Shown piece after piece: positions 16,409 through 24,750 of a stretch of DNA of 64,000 bases (its first letter is position 1; each line of letters begins with the position of its first letter). The stretch covers positions 118,302 to 182,301 of the forward strand of contig NZ_SNUB01000003.1 of NCBI RefSeq assembly GCF_004378355.1, written 5' to 3'. Below the pieces are notes generated by a model. That model was not told the origin of the DNA and did not search any database. It saw only the letters and a list, made by a program, of their open reading frames with translations. Origin of the DNA: Psychromonas algicola (lineage in GTDB: Bacteria > Pseudomonadota > Gammaproteobacteria > Enterobacterales > Psychromonadaceae). The position numbers and the translations under genes were made by a program.

Positions 16409-17461
16409 TTAGAAAGGTGCAGGATACTTTTGTAATACTGCACGAATATCCGCTAATGCCTGCTCAGATAGTGGCTCTTTAAAGGCATCAATATCTTCTT
16501 TTAATTGTGCAATACTGGTTGCACCAATAATCGTAGACGTTACTCCATCAATTTGATCACACCACTTCAAAGCTAACTGTGCGGCTGTAATACCATTAGC
16601 TGCTGCAATTTCTTGGTAGGCAGTGATCGCTGCTGTGCTGGCTTCAGTATCACGGAATAAGCCATTACGTTGTTGAATCGTCCAACGGCTACCTTCAGGA
16701 CGTTGTCCGTTAAGGTATTTACCACTTAGCATACCACCAGCCAATGGTGACCAAGGTAAGAAAGCAACATCTTCATGAACACAGTTTTCAATTAAATAAG
16801 GCCAATCCTTTGCGTGTAACAAGTTGAATTCATTTTGAATTGAAACCATGCGTGGCAAATTATGTTGTTCGCTTAATTTTAAATAAGTATTAATGCCCCA
16901 AGGCGTATCATCAGATAAACCGCAATGGCGAATTTTACCGGCTTTAACACAGGCATCTAAACCTTGTAATACGTCTAGCATCAATTCAGTTTGTTGAGCG
17001 CTATCGCTGTCTGAAAATTTGTAATGGTTCGGCGCGTGTTGACCAAAGTGCGGAGATTGACGATTTGGCCAATGTAATTGGTATAAGTCAATGTAATCTG
17101 TTTTTAAACGTTTTAATGATGCTTCCACAGAGCTGATCACTGCATCACCAGTGATAATCCCACCATCGCGTACCCAAGCCATGCCAGGACCTGCAATTTT
17201 AGAGGCCAATACAATATTTTCACGTTGGCTAGGGTTATTGGCTAAATAATTTCCTATGATAGATTCTGTTTTACCATAGGTTTCTGCAGAAGGGGGAACA
17301 GCATACATTTCAGCAGTATCAATAAAATTAACACCTTGCTCTAAAGCATAAGCTATTTGTTGGTCTGCATCTTGTTGGTTATTTTGAAGCCCCCAAGTCA
17401 TACTGCCTAAACAAACTCGAGAAACGGAAACCTTGCTACTGCCTAATTTTGAAAATTGCAT
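16409..17461 (-). CDS. Aldo/keto reductase, Tas-like
   Basis: 350-aa NADP-dependent oxidoreductase of the aldo/keto reductase superfamily. Catalytic segments: FIDTAEMYAVPPSAETYG (Asp and Tyr), LASKIAG (Lys), YQLHWP (His). C-terminal cofactor-binding region: IIGATSIAQLKEDI. It aligns well from memory with E. coli Tas across its length, including VPP..ET.G, but the physiological substrate is unknown. Monocistronic; the upstream 390 bp (17462-17851) hold only A/T-rich DNA, a partial copy of a dispersed repeat near 17535, and the next gene's leader. Confidence 0.9.
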   Translation of the reverse strand: MQFSKLGSSKVSVSRVCLGSMTWGLQNNQQDADQQIAYALEQGVNFIDTAEMYAVPPSAETYGKTESIIGNYLANNPSQRENIVLASKIAGPGMAWVRDGGIITGDAVISSVEASLKRLKTDYIDLYQLHWPNRQSPHFGQHAPNHYKFSDSDSAQQTELMLDVLQGLDACVKAGKIRHCGLSDDTPWGINTYLKLSEQHNLPRMVSIQNEFNLLHAKDWPYLIENCVHEDVAFLPWSPLAGGMLSGKYLNGQRPEGSRWTIQQRNGLFRDTEASTAAITAYQEIAAANGITAAQLALKWCDQIDGVTSTIIGATSIAQLKEDIDAFKEPLSEQALADIRAVLQKYPAPF

Positions 17462-17534
17462 GTTTACCCTTTTTGGTTATCTAATCTATAGTAATAGAAC
17501 TTATGATTATTTAATGAATAGTTATCTAAATCAA

Positions 17535-17558
17535 CAGGCTTAATGTAACTGGTTATCA
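17535..17558 (+). repeat. Partial copy of the dispersed GGTTTAAAGTGATTGGG repeat
   Basis: GGCTTAATGTAACTGG and the following bases differ from the matching part of the copy at 20150-20173 at three positions in 24. Too short to be certain of common origin. Confidence 0.4.
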
Positions 17559-17851
17559 TGCACTTGTATATTAACTAGGGGCGATTCAAACGATTTAAAC
17601 ATCAAAAAACAAATAAAATCCTGATGTAAAAAGCGATAAATTGTGATGTTTTATAAGGAATGAATCAGAAGCTCAATTTAGTTGAATTTTTTTATCGATT
17701 TTTATTTAATTATGAGTTAAAAAGACAATATATGGTTTTTTATTCATAGGGAATAAAAGCTTCTCCATATTTATTTAGTATTTTTTAAAATTTTTGTAGT
17801 TATAAATGGCCTGTAAGCGATATTCATAAATCGCATAATTGGAGAATTAAA

Positions 17852-18103
17852 ATGGCAAGTACTAACAGTAACTCTCTACAAATTGAAGACGAGACTCAAG
17901 ATCAAGAATCTGCTGAATTCTTTTCAGAAGAGGATTGGGAAGAAGAGGAAGAAAACCAAGCTTCATCTTCTAAAAAGAAGCAGATCTTAAATGATAGAAA
18001 ACGAGGCAAAATTCGCCGCAATATTGAAGAGATTAAAGAAAGAAGACGTTTAAAAGAATTATTAGGTGATGACTACGACGACTTTGATTATCTAGATAGT
18101 TAA
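17852..18103 (+). CDS. Small acidic/basic protein, PA3496-like
   Basis: 83 aa. Acidic N-terminal half (EEDWEEEEEN), basic middle (KKKQILNDRKRGKIRRNIEEIKERRRLKELL) and an acidic aromatic tail (DDYDDFDYLD). The basic helix plus DYDDFDY ending resembles the small PA3496 family, annotated as putative envelope-integrity proteins; the assignment is from memory. TTGGAG is a good ribosome site. A GCGAT/ATCGC hairpin (17817-17834) lies just upstream of it, and a terminator follows. Confidence 0.75.
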   Translation: MASTNSNSLQIEDETQDQESAEFFSEEDWEEEEENQASSSKKKQILNDRKRGKIRRNIEEIKERRRLKELLGDDYDDFDYLDS

Positions 18104-18139
18104 AGCAAAGATTTACCTGATTATCTTAACGCTATTTCA

Positions 18140-18173
18140 GAAAGGGCTGATGACAACATCGGCCCTTTTTTTT
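18140..18173 (+). terminator. Rho-independent terminator
   Basis: AAAGGGC-TGATG/CATCGGCCCTTT stem, ACAA loop and T-run. Confidence 0.93.
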
Positions 18174-18213
18174 GCCTTAACATCATTGATGATTGAAAAG
18201 AGTTTCCTTTTGC

Positions 18214-18576
18214 ATGAAAAATTTATTACTTATTATTCTCTCTGGACTTCATATTGCAGGTTTAACTTATTTGCAATCCATTGAACAATTACCTTTATGG
18301 TTCTTGTTGTTTTTTATTGCTTGCAACGTATTGAGTTTTATTTTCTATGGAATGGATAAATTAGCTGCTGTGAAAGGTTGGCAAAGAACGCGTGAGCGTC
18401 ATTTCTATGCTTTAGCGTTATGTGGAGGTTGGCCGGGCAGTGTATTAGGGCAAATCATTTTTAATCATAAAACGAGCAAAATCAGTTTTAGACGATGGTT
18501 TTATTTTATGTCTAGCATTAATCTTTTATTAATGGGTTGGTACTTGAATCACTATCTGTTTCATTTATTGTCATAG
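18214..18576 (+). CDS. DUF1294 membrane protein
   Basis: About 120-aa inner-membrane protein with the DUF1294 core: YGMDKLAAVKGWQRTRERHFY, then LCGGWPGSVLGQ and FNHKTSKISFR. Three or four hydrophobic helices surround it. Function unknown. I prefer the ATG at 18214; a TTG at 18193 would add seven residues. Larger relatives carry an N-terminal cold-shock domain, absent here. Confidence 0.85.
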   Translation: MKNLLLIILSGLHIAGLTYLQSIEQLPLWFLLFFIACNVLSFIFYGMDKLAAVKGWQRTRERHFYALALCGGWPGSVLGQIIFNHKTSKISFRRWFYFMSSINLLLMGWYLNHYLFHLLS

Positions 18577-18625
18577 TCGCGGCTTCCTTTATATAGTCAC
18601 GACTTAACAAAAATTTCAGCTTCGC

Positions 18626-19225
18626 TTAAATCTCGTCACTATCAAAAGCTTCATTTTGTTTATTAAATGCATCGGAGGCACTGTCTGAACTATCGATATC
18701 AAACTTCTTAAACATTTCTTCCATTTTATTACTGTTTTCTTGCCAGATTTTTTCGCTCGACTCTTCAATCACTTCCCATGTTTCAGCTGTTTTCTCTTTG
18801 CTTTTTCCCCAAAGCGCTTGGCTCTCTTTTTTACTTTCTTGCCATAATTCTTGACCTGATTCTTTACTTTCTTCCCAAAGTTTTTTACTTGTTTCCTTGC
18901 TTTTTTCGAAGGCTTTTTTGCTTGTATCTTTACTTAAAATCCAAACGTCTTCTCCTGCCACTTTACTTTTTACCCAGATTTCTTTGCCTGCTTCTTTAAC
19001 ATCATCCCATGATTTTTTAGTTTCACCATTTTCAGCCGTTTTACTTTCTATAGCATTACTTTCTAAAGCTTTGGAATCATCAACGACAGCTGTTTGCTTT
19101 GTTACGTTTTCTGACTCCACTGGTGTTGTTTCATTTTCTGGATCGCCATAACAGCCTGAAATAAACAGGGCTGAGGCAAGGCATAAAGTCGTGATTATAT
19201 TTTTAGCTATATTGGCAGAAGTCAT
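18626..19225 (-). CDS. Lipoprotein with ten 11-residue Trp/Phe-periodic repeats
   Basis: 199 aa with a lipobox (LFISGC, lipidated Cys25) and a Thr/Ser/Glu-rich linker (26-70). Aromatic residues then fall exactly every 11 positions: W73, W84, W95, F106, W117, W128, W139, W150, W161, F172. The repeat is roughly K-x-x-W-x-x-S-K-E-x-S, strongly Lys/Glu. An 11-residue period suits a right-handed amphipathic helix or coiled coil, like LEA-type or apolipoprotein repeats. It may lie on a membrane surface or link envelope layers (inference). Tail is acidic and Ser-rich. Confidence 0.85.
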   Translation of the reverse strand: MTSANIAKNIITTLCLASALFISGCYGDPENETTPVESENVTKQTAVVDDSKALESNAIESKTAENGETKKSWDDVKEAGKEIWVKSKVAGEDVWILSKDTSKKAFEKSKETSKKLWEESKESGQELWQESKKESQALWGKSKEKTAETWEVIEESSEKIWQENSNKMEEMFKKFDIDSSDSASDAFNKQNEAFDSDEI

Positions 19226-19271
19226 TTTTATTTCTATCTTTTATTTAAGTAAATAGTCTGATTTAAAGTTT

Positions 19272-19320
19272 GAATCCAACTCGATTGTAAGAGGAACTGT
19301 TTATTAGTCAAACATTAGTC
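19272..19320 (+). repeat. Left copy of ~50-bp direct repeat flanking the Imm11 cluster
   Basis: Matches 22450-22498 with about ten mismatches and one gap; both contain CGAT..TAAG.GGAAC and end CAAA.ATTAGTC. The similarity extends weakly into TAGTTG.AATAAA. Together the copies bracket about 3.2 kb. Confidence 0.5.
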
Positions 19321-19359
19321 TCTTTAGTTGCAATAAATTAAAAGGCATAGGATGGAACA

Positions 19360-19497
19360 ATGGGACTTTTAAATCCAGCTTGGGTACAATCTGTCATCGC
19401 AAAAGTAGAAAAAGTAAACTGTCACTCACCCGTGAAGATAAATAAGCCTTAGGTGATAAAGGCAAATATGACTCATTGCAGTTGGAGAATTTCAAAT
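19360..19497 (+). pseudogene. Remnant of a toxin-gene 3' end upstream of Imm11 copy 1
   Basis: From ATG 19360 one frame reads MGLLNPAWVQSVIAKVEKV and soon ends. After a shift, another frame reads KLSLTREDK, stop, ALGDKGKYDSLQLENFK and ends at a TGA that overlaps the next ATG (ATGA). An overlapping stop/start is typical of a toxin gene followed by its immunity gene. The coding signal is short and broken, so this is a probable relic only. Confidence 0.4.
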
Positions 19498-20089
19498 GAA
19501 ATATTGGGTTTTTAAAATCTCGGCGCCTGAAGGTGGTGCTTATCTTTCAAGAGTGCCAAGTAAGGGGCCTGAATCTTATCGATACAAAAAAGGTGAAAGC
19601 CTTATTCAAGAATTTAAAAAACATGAAAGTTTGGGGATGTACTTTGATCCGGATTATCCAGACGATACGGAGTTGTTTGATTTTGTAGACAATATCAATG
19701 ACTTGATCATAGCTAACCAAAAAATACGTGATGTTTTTGTTGCTTTAGATTTTCCAAATATTGAGTTTTTACCCATCTGGTTGTATGACCACCAAGATCA
19801 AGTTGCGTCAAAAGAATATGCGATTGTGAACGTCTTGGGTAGCGTGGATTGTATTGATATGGAAAAGTCTACGATCAGGATGAATTCTTTAATAAAAGAT
19901 CAAGTTAGTCGAATTAAAAATTTAGTGCTTGATTACGATAAAATCCCCGAAGATGCGAGCATTTTTCGCGCAACGACTAAATTAAATGAAATCTTTGTTC
20001 GTGATGATGTGAAAAACGAGATGGAGTCTGCGGGGTTGGAAGGATGTGTATTTATTGAAGCCGATGGCTGGAATGGTCTGGTTTTTTAA
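19496..20089 (+). CDS. Imm11-family (DUF1629) immunity protein, copy 1
   Basis: 197 aa, soluble. Begins MKYWVFK and contains the shared segments YFDPDYPDDTELFDFVDN, LPIWLYDHQD, IVNVLGSVDCIDMEKST and a C-terminal EADGWNGLVF. This matches the Imm11/DUF1629 family, which protects cells against contact-dependent polymorphic toxins. GGAGAATTTCAA gives the ribosome site. It is the first of four related genes, with no intact toxin gene in the window. Family call is from memory of the pattern. Confidence 0.8.
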   Translation: MKYWVFKISAPEGGAYLSRVPSKGPESYRYKKGESLIQEFKKHESLGMYFDPDYPDDTELFDFVDNINDLIIANQKIRDVFVALDFPNIEFLPIWLYDHQDQVASKEYAIVNVLGSVDCIDMEKSTIRMNSLIKDQVSRIKNLVLDYDKIPEDASIFRATTKLNEIFVRDDVKNEMESAGLEGCVFIEADGWNGLVF

Positions 20090-20102
20090 TTGGTGTTTAA
20101 TA

Positions 20103-20185
20103 CAAGTTGAGAACATCCATTAGTTATTTGAAATAAAATCAAATGGTTAAGGCTTAAAGTAATTGGGTATCATGTAATTAATAAT
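20103..20185 (+). repeat. Dispersed repeat, copy R1
   Basis: Begins 14 bp after the stop of Imm11 copy 1: AAGTTGAGAACATCCATTAG, then AATAAAATCA, GGTTAAGGCTTAAAGT and TGTAATTA. About 77 percent identical by eye to copy R5 at 27868. Confidence 0.75.
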
Positions 20186-20195
20186 AGGTGGTTTT

Positions 20196-20786
20196 ATGAA
20201 ATACTGGGTATTTAAATCTGATTTTGGTGGTGATGGTGTTTATTTGTCGTCTCTTCCTGGTGAGGGACCTGAAGATTATGAGTATTCTGATGGTATTGTT
20301 TTGGCCGATAGGCATCCTAATGGGAAAGCATCTGCAATGTATTATGATCCGAGTTATCCTGAACGCACCAAACTTTTTGATTTTATAGATAATTTGGATG
20401 GTGTGTTAATTGCGAATCAAAAAGTTGTTAATCTTTTAAAAGATTTTGGTGTTGATAATGTTGAATATCTCCCTGTTTGGCTAATGGATCATCAGGATAG
20501 TCTGGTATCAAAAGATTATTTTATTTTGAATGTCTTGGGTGGTGTTGAGATTATTGATATGGAAGCCTCTACCTATAGAATGGGTGTTTTAATCGAAGAT
20601 CAAGTGGATCGTATTAAAAATCTTGTTGTTAGTTATGAAAATATTCCGAAAAATGCTCATTTGTTTAGAGCTTCTAAAAAGACAAATGCATTTTTTATTA
20701 GTGACGATCTTAAACAAGCTTTTGAGCAAAATAAGGTTAAAGGCTATCGGGCTATTGCAGCTGATGGGTGGAATGGTCGAGGTTAA
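20196..20786 (+). CDS. Imm11-family immunity protein, copy 2
   Basis: 196 aa, paralogous over its whole length to copies 1 and 3 (MKYWVFKSDFGGDGVYLSSLPGEGPEDYEY, MYYDPSYPERTKLFDFIDN, LPVWLMDHQD, IAADGWNG). TAGGTGG precedes the ATG. It is closer to copy 3 than to copy 1, which suggests a later duplication. Likely a cytoplasmic immunity protein against a toxin delivered by another cell; the partner is not in the window. Confidence 0.82.
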   Translation: MKYWVFKSDFGGDGVYLSSLPGEGPEDYEYSDGIVLADRHPNGKASAMYYDPSYPERTKLFDFIDNLDGVLIANQKVVNLLKDFGVDNVEYLPVWLMDHQDSLVSKDYFILNVLGGVEIIDMEASTYRMGVLIEDQVDRIKNLVVSYENIPKNAHLFRASKKTNAFFISDDLKQAFEQNKVKGYRAIAADGWNGRG

Positions 20787-20822
20787 TTTGTAAATCGTGA
20801 ATAGGTTGCGGAGATGCGGTTT

Positions 20823-21406
20823 ATGAAATACTGGGTGTTTAAATCTGATTTTAATGAAGAGGGCGTATATTTATCATCCCTTCATGGAGAGGGGCCGAAG
20901 GATTATGAGTATTCTAAGGGGATAATGCTTTCTGATAGGTACCCTAAGGGGGATGCGTCGTCAATGTATTACGATCCTGCTTATCCCGAAAGAATTAAAC
21001 TCAAGGATATTATTGATAACCTAGATGATGTATTGATTGCAAACCAAAAGGTTAAAACATTATTGTCTGAATTCGGTGTTAAAAATATAGAATATCTGCC
21101 AATTCTATTAAAGGATCATCAAGATAAACTGGTTTCTGAAGATTATTCCATTCTAAATGTATTAGGTGGTGTGGGTATAGTCTATATGGAAGCGTCTGAA
21201 TATCGGATGGACGTATTATTAAAACTCAAATTAGCTGGATAATCAGTCTTACTGTGGATTATCAAAATATTCCTGAAGGTGCTCACCTATTTAGAGCCTC
21301 TATGAAATTGGATGAGTTTTTTATTAGCGATGAACTTAAGAAAGCTTTCGAAAAAAATAATATTACCGGATATAGCGTCATGGCTGCAGATGGTTGGGAT
21401 GATTAG
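20823..21406 (+). pseudogene. Imm11-family immunity gene, copy 3, frameshifted
   Basis: Intact reading from ATG 20823 (GGAG nine bases upstream) covers the N-terminal two thirds, then stops at 21240-21242. A different frame from about 21215 continues with IIKTQISWIISLTVDYQNIPEGAHLFRAS and so on to AADGWDD, stop at 21404-21406. This matches copy 2 (IEDQVDRIKNLVVSYENIPKNAHLFRAS...). Loss of one base near 21213-21215 explains it. Either decay or a sequencing error. Confidence 0.85.
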
Positions 21407-21556
21407 CATTTTTAATTGGTGTTTAAAAAGCATCTGACTATGGAGCTAGAATGTAATTATAGCTCGAACTATTTTTATCAATGAACATATTATTTTATGA
21501 TTGATGGCTAAGCTTTGTAACCCTTATCGTTAGTGTTTTTTAATAGGAATTAAATA

Positions 21557-22111
21557 ATGTACTTTACCCTAGTGAATGATATTTTAAGTCATTCACAAAT
21601 CAAATTTAAAGAACCAGATAGCCTTCCCGTTGAATTGGATTTTATGGGAGGAGAAACGATTAGTTTAGATATTGAACTGCCGATGGTTTTTTCCACTAAC
21701 GCAAAATCCGGGGATAAGCTTCCAGACTTTAAAAAAGGAAGTTTTACTATAATGTCTCAGCGTTTTATCGACTTACTCCAGTCTGCTGGCGTCGATAACT
21801 TACAAATATTTCCGATCATTATTAAAAGTGAAGTCGATGGCACCGTTTGGGATGGATATTTTGGGGTTAATATTCTAGGAGTGATCGAGTGTGCGGATTT
21901 AAATAATTCAACTTACGATGAAATTATGCCTGAACATTATATTTTTGATGAGTTGGCTATTCACGCTGAAAAAGCACAAGGCAAGTTGTTGTTCCGTTTA
22001 AAACAACACCTGCCGACTATTATTATGCACAGAAGTGTAGGCCGATACATTAAGGATTCTGATCCAGAAAAAACCTTGTTAGGCTGGACTGTTAAAAAGA
22101 TTATTCAGTAA
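21557..22111 (+). CDS. Diverged Imm11-like protein, copy 4
   Basis: 184 aa. Lacks the MKYWVFK start but keeps the family layout: a FIDLLQSAGVDNLQIFPIIIKS segment like DFGVDNVEYLPVWL, then FGVNILGVIECADLNNSTYDE like ILNVLGGVEIIDMEAST, then RLKQHLPTIIMHRSV like the FRAS region. Probably a distant immunity paralog with a different specificity; assignment by pattern only. Good ribosome site (AATAGGAATTAA). Confidence 0.6.
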   Translation: MYFTLVNDILSHSQIKFKEPDSLPVELDFMGGETISLDIELPMVFSTNAKSGDKLPDFKKGSFTIMSQRFIDLLQSAGVDNLQIFPIIIKSEVDGTVWDGYFGVNILGVIECADLNNSTYDEIMPEHYIFDELAIHAEKAQGKLLFRLKQHLPTIIMHRSVGRYIKDSDPEKTLLGWTVKKIIQ

Positions 22112-22425
22112 GCGTATTCATTCAGAATTTACACTGTTTGAGAGCATAAAGCGTAAGCGGCAAAGCAATTACGACGCCGCATAACTACATTCTAAATCAT
22201 TAACATGCTCTTCATTAATCTATTAGAATAAACAGCATTCATAAAGTTGGTATATATTCCATTTCTGGATAAGGTATAGAACGATGAGCTAAAGTACTTC
22301 AAGCAGATGCCTCGTTATTTTCCTTTATGGGTATGCTCATTTCTTAGGTTTTTATTGAAATTAAAATAAAAGTACCATTTATCTCCTTTCGTTTTATTGC
22401 TGAAACTTCACTTTCTCTGCTTATT

Positions 22426-22498
22426 GAATCGCTTTTATTTAAATAAAAACGATTCAATTCGATGATAAGTGGAACCATTTGTTAGCCAAATATTAGTC
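22426..22498. repeat. 30-bp palindrome and right copy of the flanking direct repeat
   Basis: 22426-22455 is a near-perfect 30-bp palindrome (GAATCG..CGATTC around TTTAAA, one mismatch). It runs into the right copy (22450-22498) of the ~50-bp repeat that also lies at 19272. The rest of the 498-bp gap 22112-22609 has no gene I recognise. Confidence 0.5.
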
Positions 22499-22609
22499 AC
22501 AGATAAACATCTAGTTGTAAATAAAAACATCTAAAACTTGAATTATTGATGTTTATAAAATACTGTTCATAAAGACAGTGTTTAAAATGTAAAAAGATGC
22601 GAGATAACC

Positions 22610-24586
22610 GTGAAATTATATATTGCTGAAAAACCAAGTTTAGGACGTGCCGTTGCCGATGCATTACCTAAACCACATCGTAAAGCCGATGGCTGTATTT
22701 ATGCAGGAAATGGTGATGTGGTCAGTTGGTGTATCGGGCATTTATTAACACAGGTTGATCCTGAAGCTTATGATCCTAGTTTTAAACAATGGAAGTTTGA
22801 ACACTTACCGATTATTCCTGAAAAATGGAAACTAAAATCTGTTGCACAAACTAGCAAACAATTAAGCATTTTAAAAAAACTAATCAAACAAGCGGATCGG
22901 CTTGTTCACGTTGGCGATCCAGATCGTGAAGGGCAGCTGCTGGTGGACGAAGTGATCCATTTCAGTGGCGTTAAAGGTAACAAGTTAAAACAAGTGCAGC
23001 GTTGTTTAATCAGTGATTTAACCGTTAATGCGGTTAAACGTTCTATCGGCCAATTACGCTCAAATCAAGATTTTATTCCGCTTTCAACCTCTGCCTTAGC
23101 GCGTACACGAGCAGATTGGTTATATGGTTTGAACCTAACGCGTGCTTATACATTACTTGCACAGAAATCAGGTTATCAAGGCGTTATATCAGTAGGGCGA
23201 GTGCAAACACCATTATTAGGTTTGGTCGCAAGGCGTGATAAAGAAATTAACGCCTTTGTCAGTAAACCTTTTTATGAAGTGTTGGCGCATTGCAAAGTGA
23301 ATAACAATGCCAATGAAATGCCCTTTACTGCGAAATGGCAACCTAGCGAAGCATGCGAACCTTATCAAGACGAAGAAGGGCGAGTATTAGTTAAAGCCTT
23401 AGCGGAAAATGTAGCAAACCGTATTACCAATCAGCCTGCAACCGTTAAAAGCTTTACTAATAAAAACAAAAAACAAATTGCGCCTTTGCCTTATAACTTA
23501 TCAGGGTTACAAATCGATGCCGCGAAACGTTTTGGTTATAGCGCACAACAAGTATTAGATGCCGCACAAGCACTTTATGAACGTCATAAACTCATTACTT
23601 ATCCGCGCTCTGATTCGCGTTATTTACCGCGTAATCATCACCAACAAGCAAAATATGTTACGCAAGCCATCGCTAACAACGAGCCTATGATGAAACAAGC
23701 TGTGCAAGACGCTAATTTATCAATCCGAGGTCGAGCATGGAATGACAGCAAAGTGGACGCTCACCACGCTATTATTCCAACGGACACCAACAAATCCACA
23801 AGCTCATTAGATCTGGTTTCAAAGAATATTTATCAGTTGATTGCTCGTCAGTATCTTTGTCAGTTTTACGATGATTATTGTTATGCGGAATGCATTGCTG
23901 AAATCGAAATAAACAAAGGCTTATTTATTAGTAAAGCTAAGTCTAAGCAAAGCGATGGCTGGAAAATACTCTTCCCACAAAAGGAAACGGAAAGCTTTTT
24001 ACCGCCACTTAAAAAAGGCCAAGTGATTCATTGTGAACGTGGTGAAGTAGTAGATAAAAATACGCAACCGCCAGCACATTTTACCGATGCAACCTTACTT
24101 GCCGCGATGAGTAATATCGCGCGTTTTGTACAAGATCCTGAATTGAAAAAAGTGCTTAAAGAAACCGATGGGTTAGGAACGGAAGCAACACGAGCAGGCA
24201 TTATCGAATTGTTATTTAAACGCCAATTTTTGCAACGTGTTGGCAAAACCATTCAAGCAACGGAAGTGGGAAGTAAGTTAATTGAAAGCTTGCCCGACAG
24301 CTTAACGTTGCCAGATATGACCGCTTTATGGGAAATGCAATTAAACGCAATCAGCCAAAAAGAACAAAGTTACCAAGGGTTTGTTGCACCATTACAAGAA
24401 CGTTTGCGCGGAATCATTAATAAAGCGATAGAAGATGGACCGCAAGCCTTAGTGAATTTACCTGCCGGAAAATCGCCTTTTAAAAAGTCGTCATTCAAAA
24501 AATCATATAGTAAAAAAGGGACGGCTTCTAAAAAGGCAAGTACTTACAAGAAAGCGGGGACTTACAAAAAATCCGTGAAGAAGTAA
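22610..24586 (+). CDS. topB: DNA topoisomerase III
   Basis: 658-aa type IA topoisomerase. N-terminal TOPRIM domain with EKPSLGRA and HVGDPDREGQLLVDE; catalytic Tyr about residue 331 in ITYPRSDSRYLP; a further TDGLGTEATRAGIIE segment. Decatenates and relaxes negatively supercoiled DNA, resolving late replication intermediates. GTG start with GAGA upstream. The last ~40 residues are a Lys/Ser/Tyr tail of short repeats (KKSSFKKSYSKKG, KKAGTYKK), probably for DNA binding, longer and more repetitive than I expect for the family. Confidence 0.97.
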   Translation: MKLYIAEKPSLGRAVADALPKPHRKADGCIYAGNGDVVSWCIGHLLTQVDPEAYDPSFKQWKFEHLPIIPEKWKLKSVAQTSKQLSILKKLIKQADRLVHVGDPDREGQLLVDEVIHFSGVKGNKLKQVQRCLISDLTVNAVKRSIGQLRSNQDFIPLSTSALARTRADWLYGLNLTRAYTLLAQKSGYQGVISVGRVQTPLLGLVARRDKEINAFVSKPFYEVLAHCKVNNNANEMPFTAKWQPSEACEPYQDEEGRVLVKALAENVANRITNQPATVKSFTNKNKKQIAPLPYNLSGLQIDAAKRFGYSAQQVLDAAQALYERHKLITYPRSDSRYLPRNHHQQAKYVTQAIANNEPMMKQAVQDANLSIRGRAWNDSKVDAHHAIIPTDTNKSTSSLDLVSKNIYQLIARQYLCQFYDDYCYAECIAEIEINKGLFISKAKSKQSDGWKILFPQKETESFLPPLKKGQVIHCERGEVVDKNTQPPAHFTDATLLAAMSNIARFVQDPELKKVLKETDGLGTEATRAGIIELLFKRQFLQRVGKTIQATEVGSKLIESLPDSLTLPDMTALWEMQLNAISQKEQSYQGFVAPLQERLRGIINKAIEDGPQALVNLPAGKSPFKKSSFKKSYSKKGTASKKASTYKKAGTYKKSVKK

Positions 24587-24631
24587 TTAATCATGCGTTA
24601 AGCCGTTAACGATAAACAATCACTAAGTATG

Positions 24632-24656
24632 AATTCCCACGGAGGACCATGGGAAC
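24632..24656. terminator. Hairpin between topB and ylqF
   Basis: ATTCCCACGG and CCATGGGAA arms with one mismatch around AGGA, between convergent genes. No T-run, so termination is inferred from position. Confidence 0.4.
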
Positions 24657-24750
24657 TAGATCGAAGCTAAAAAACAACACTAACAAGCATGATCACAAAG
24701 CAAAATATAGCATAACATTTTGCTTAAAGACTTGGTCTTACGTTGAACAT

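Noticed and set aside
18778..19151. Two hydrophobic plus-strand frames
   Set aside because: Antisense shadows of the Trp/Lys-repeat lipoprotein; the repeats cause the long open frames.
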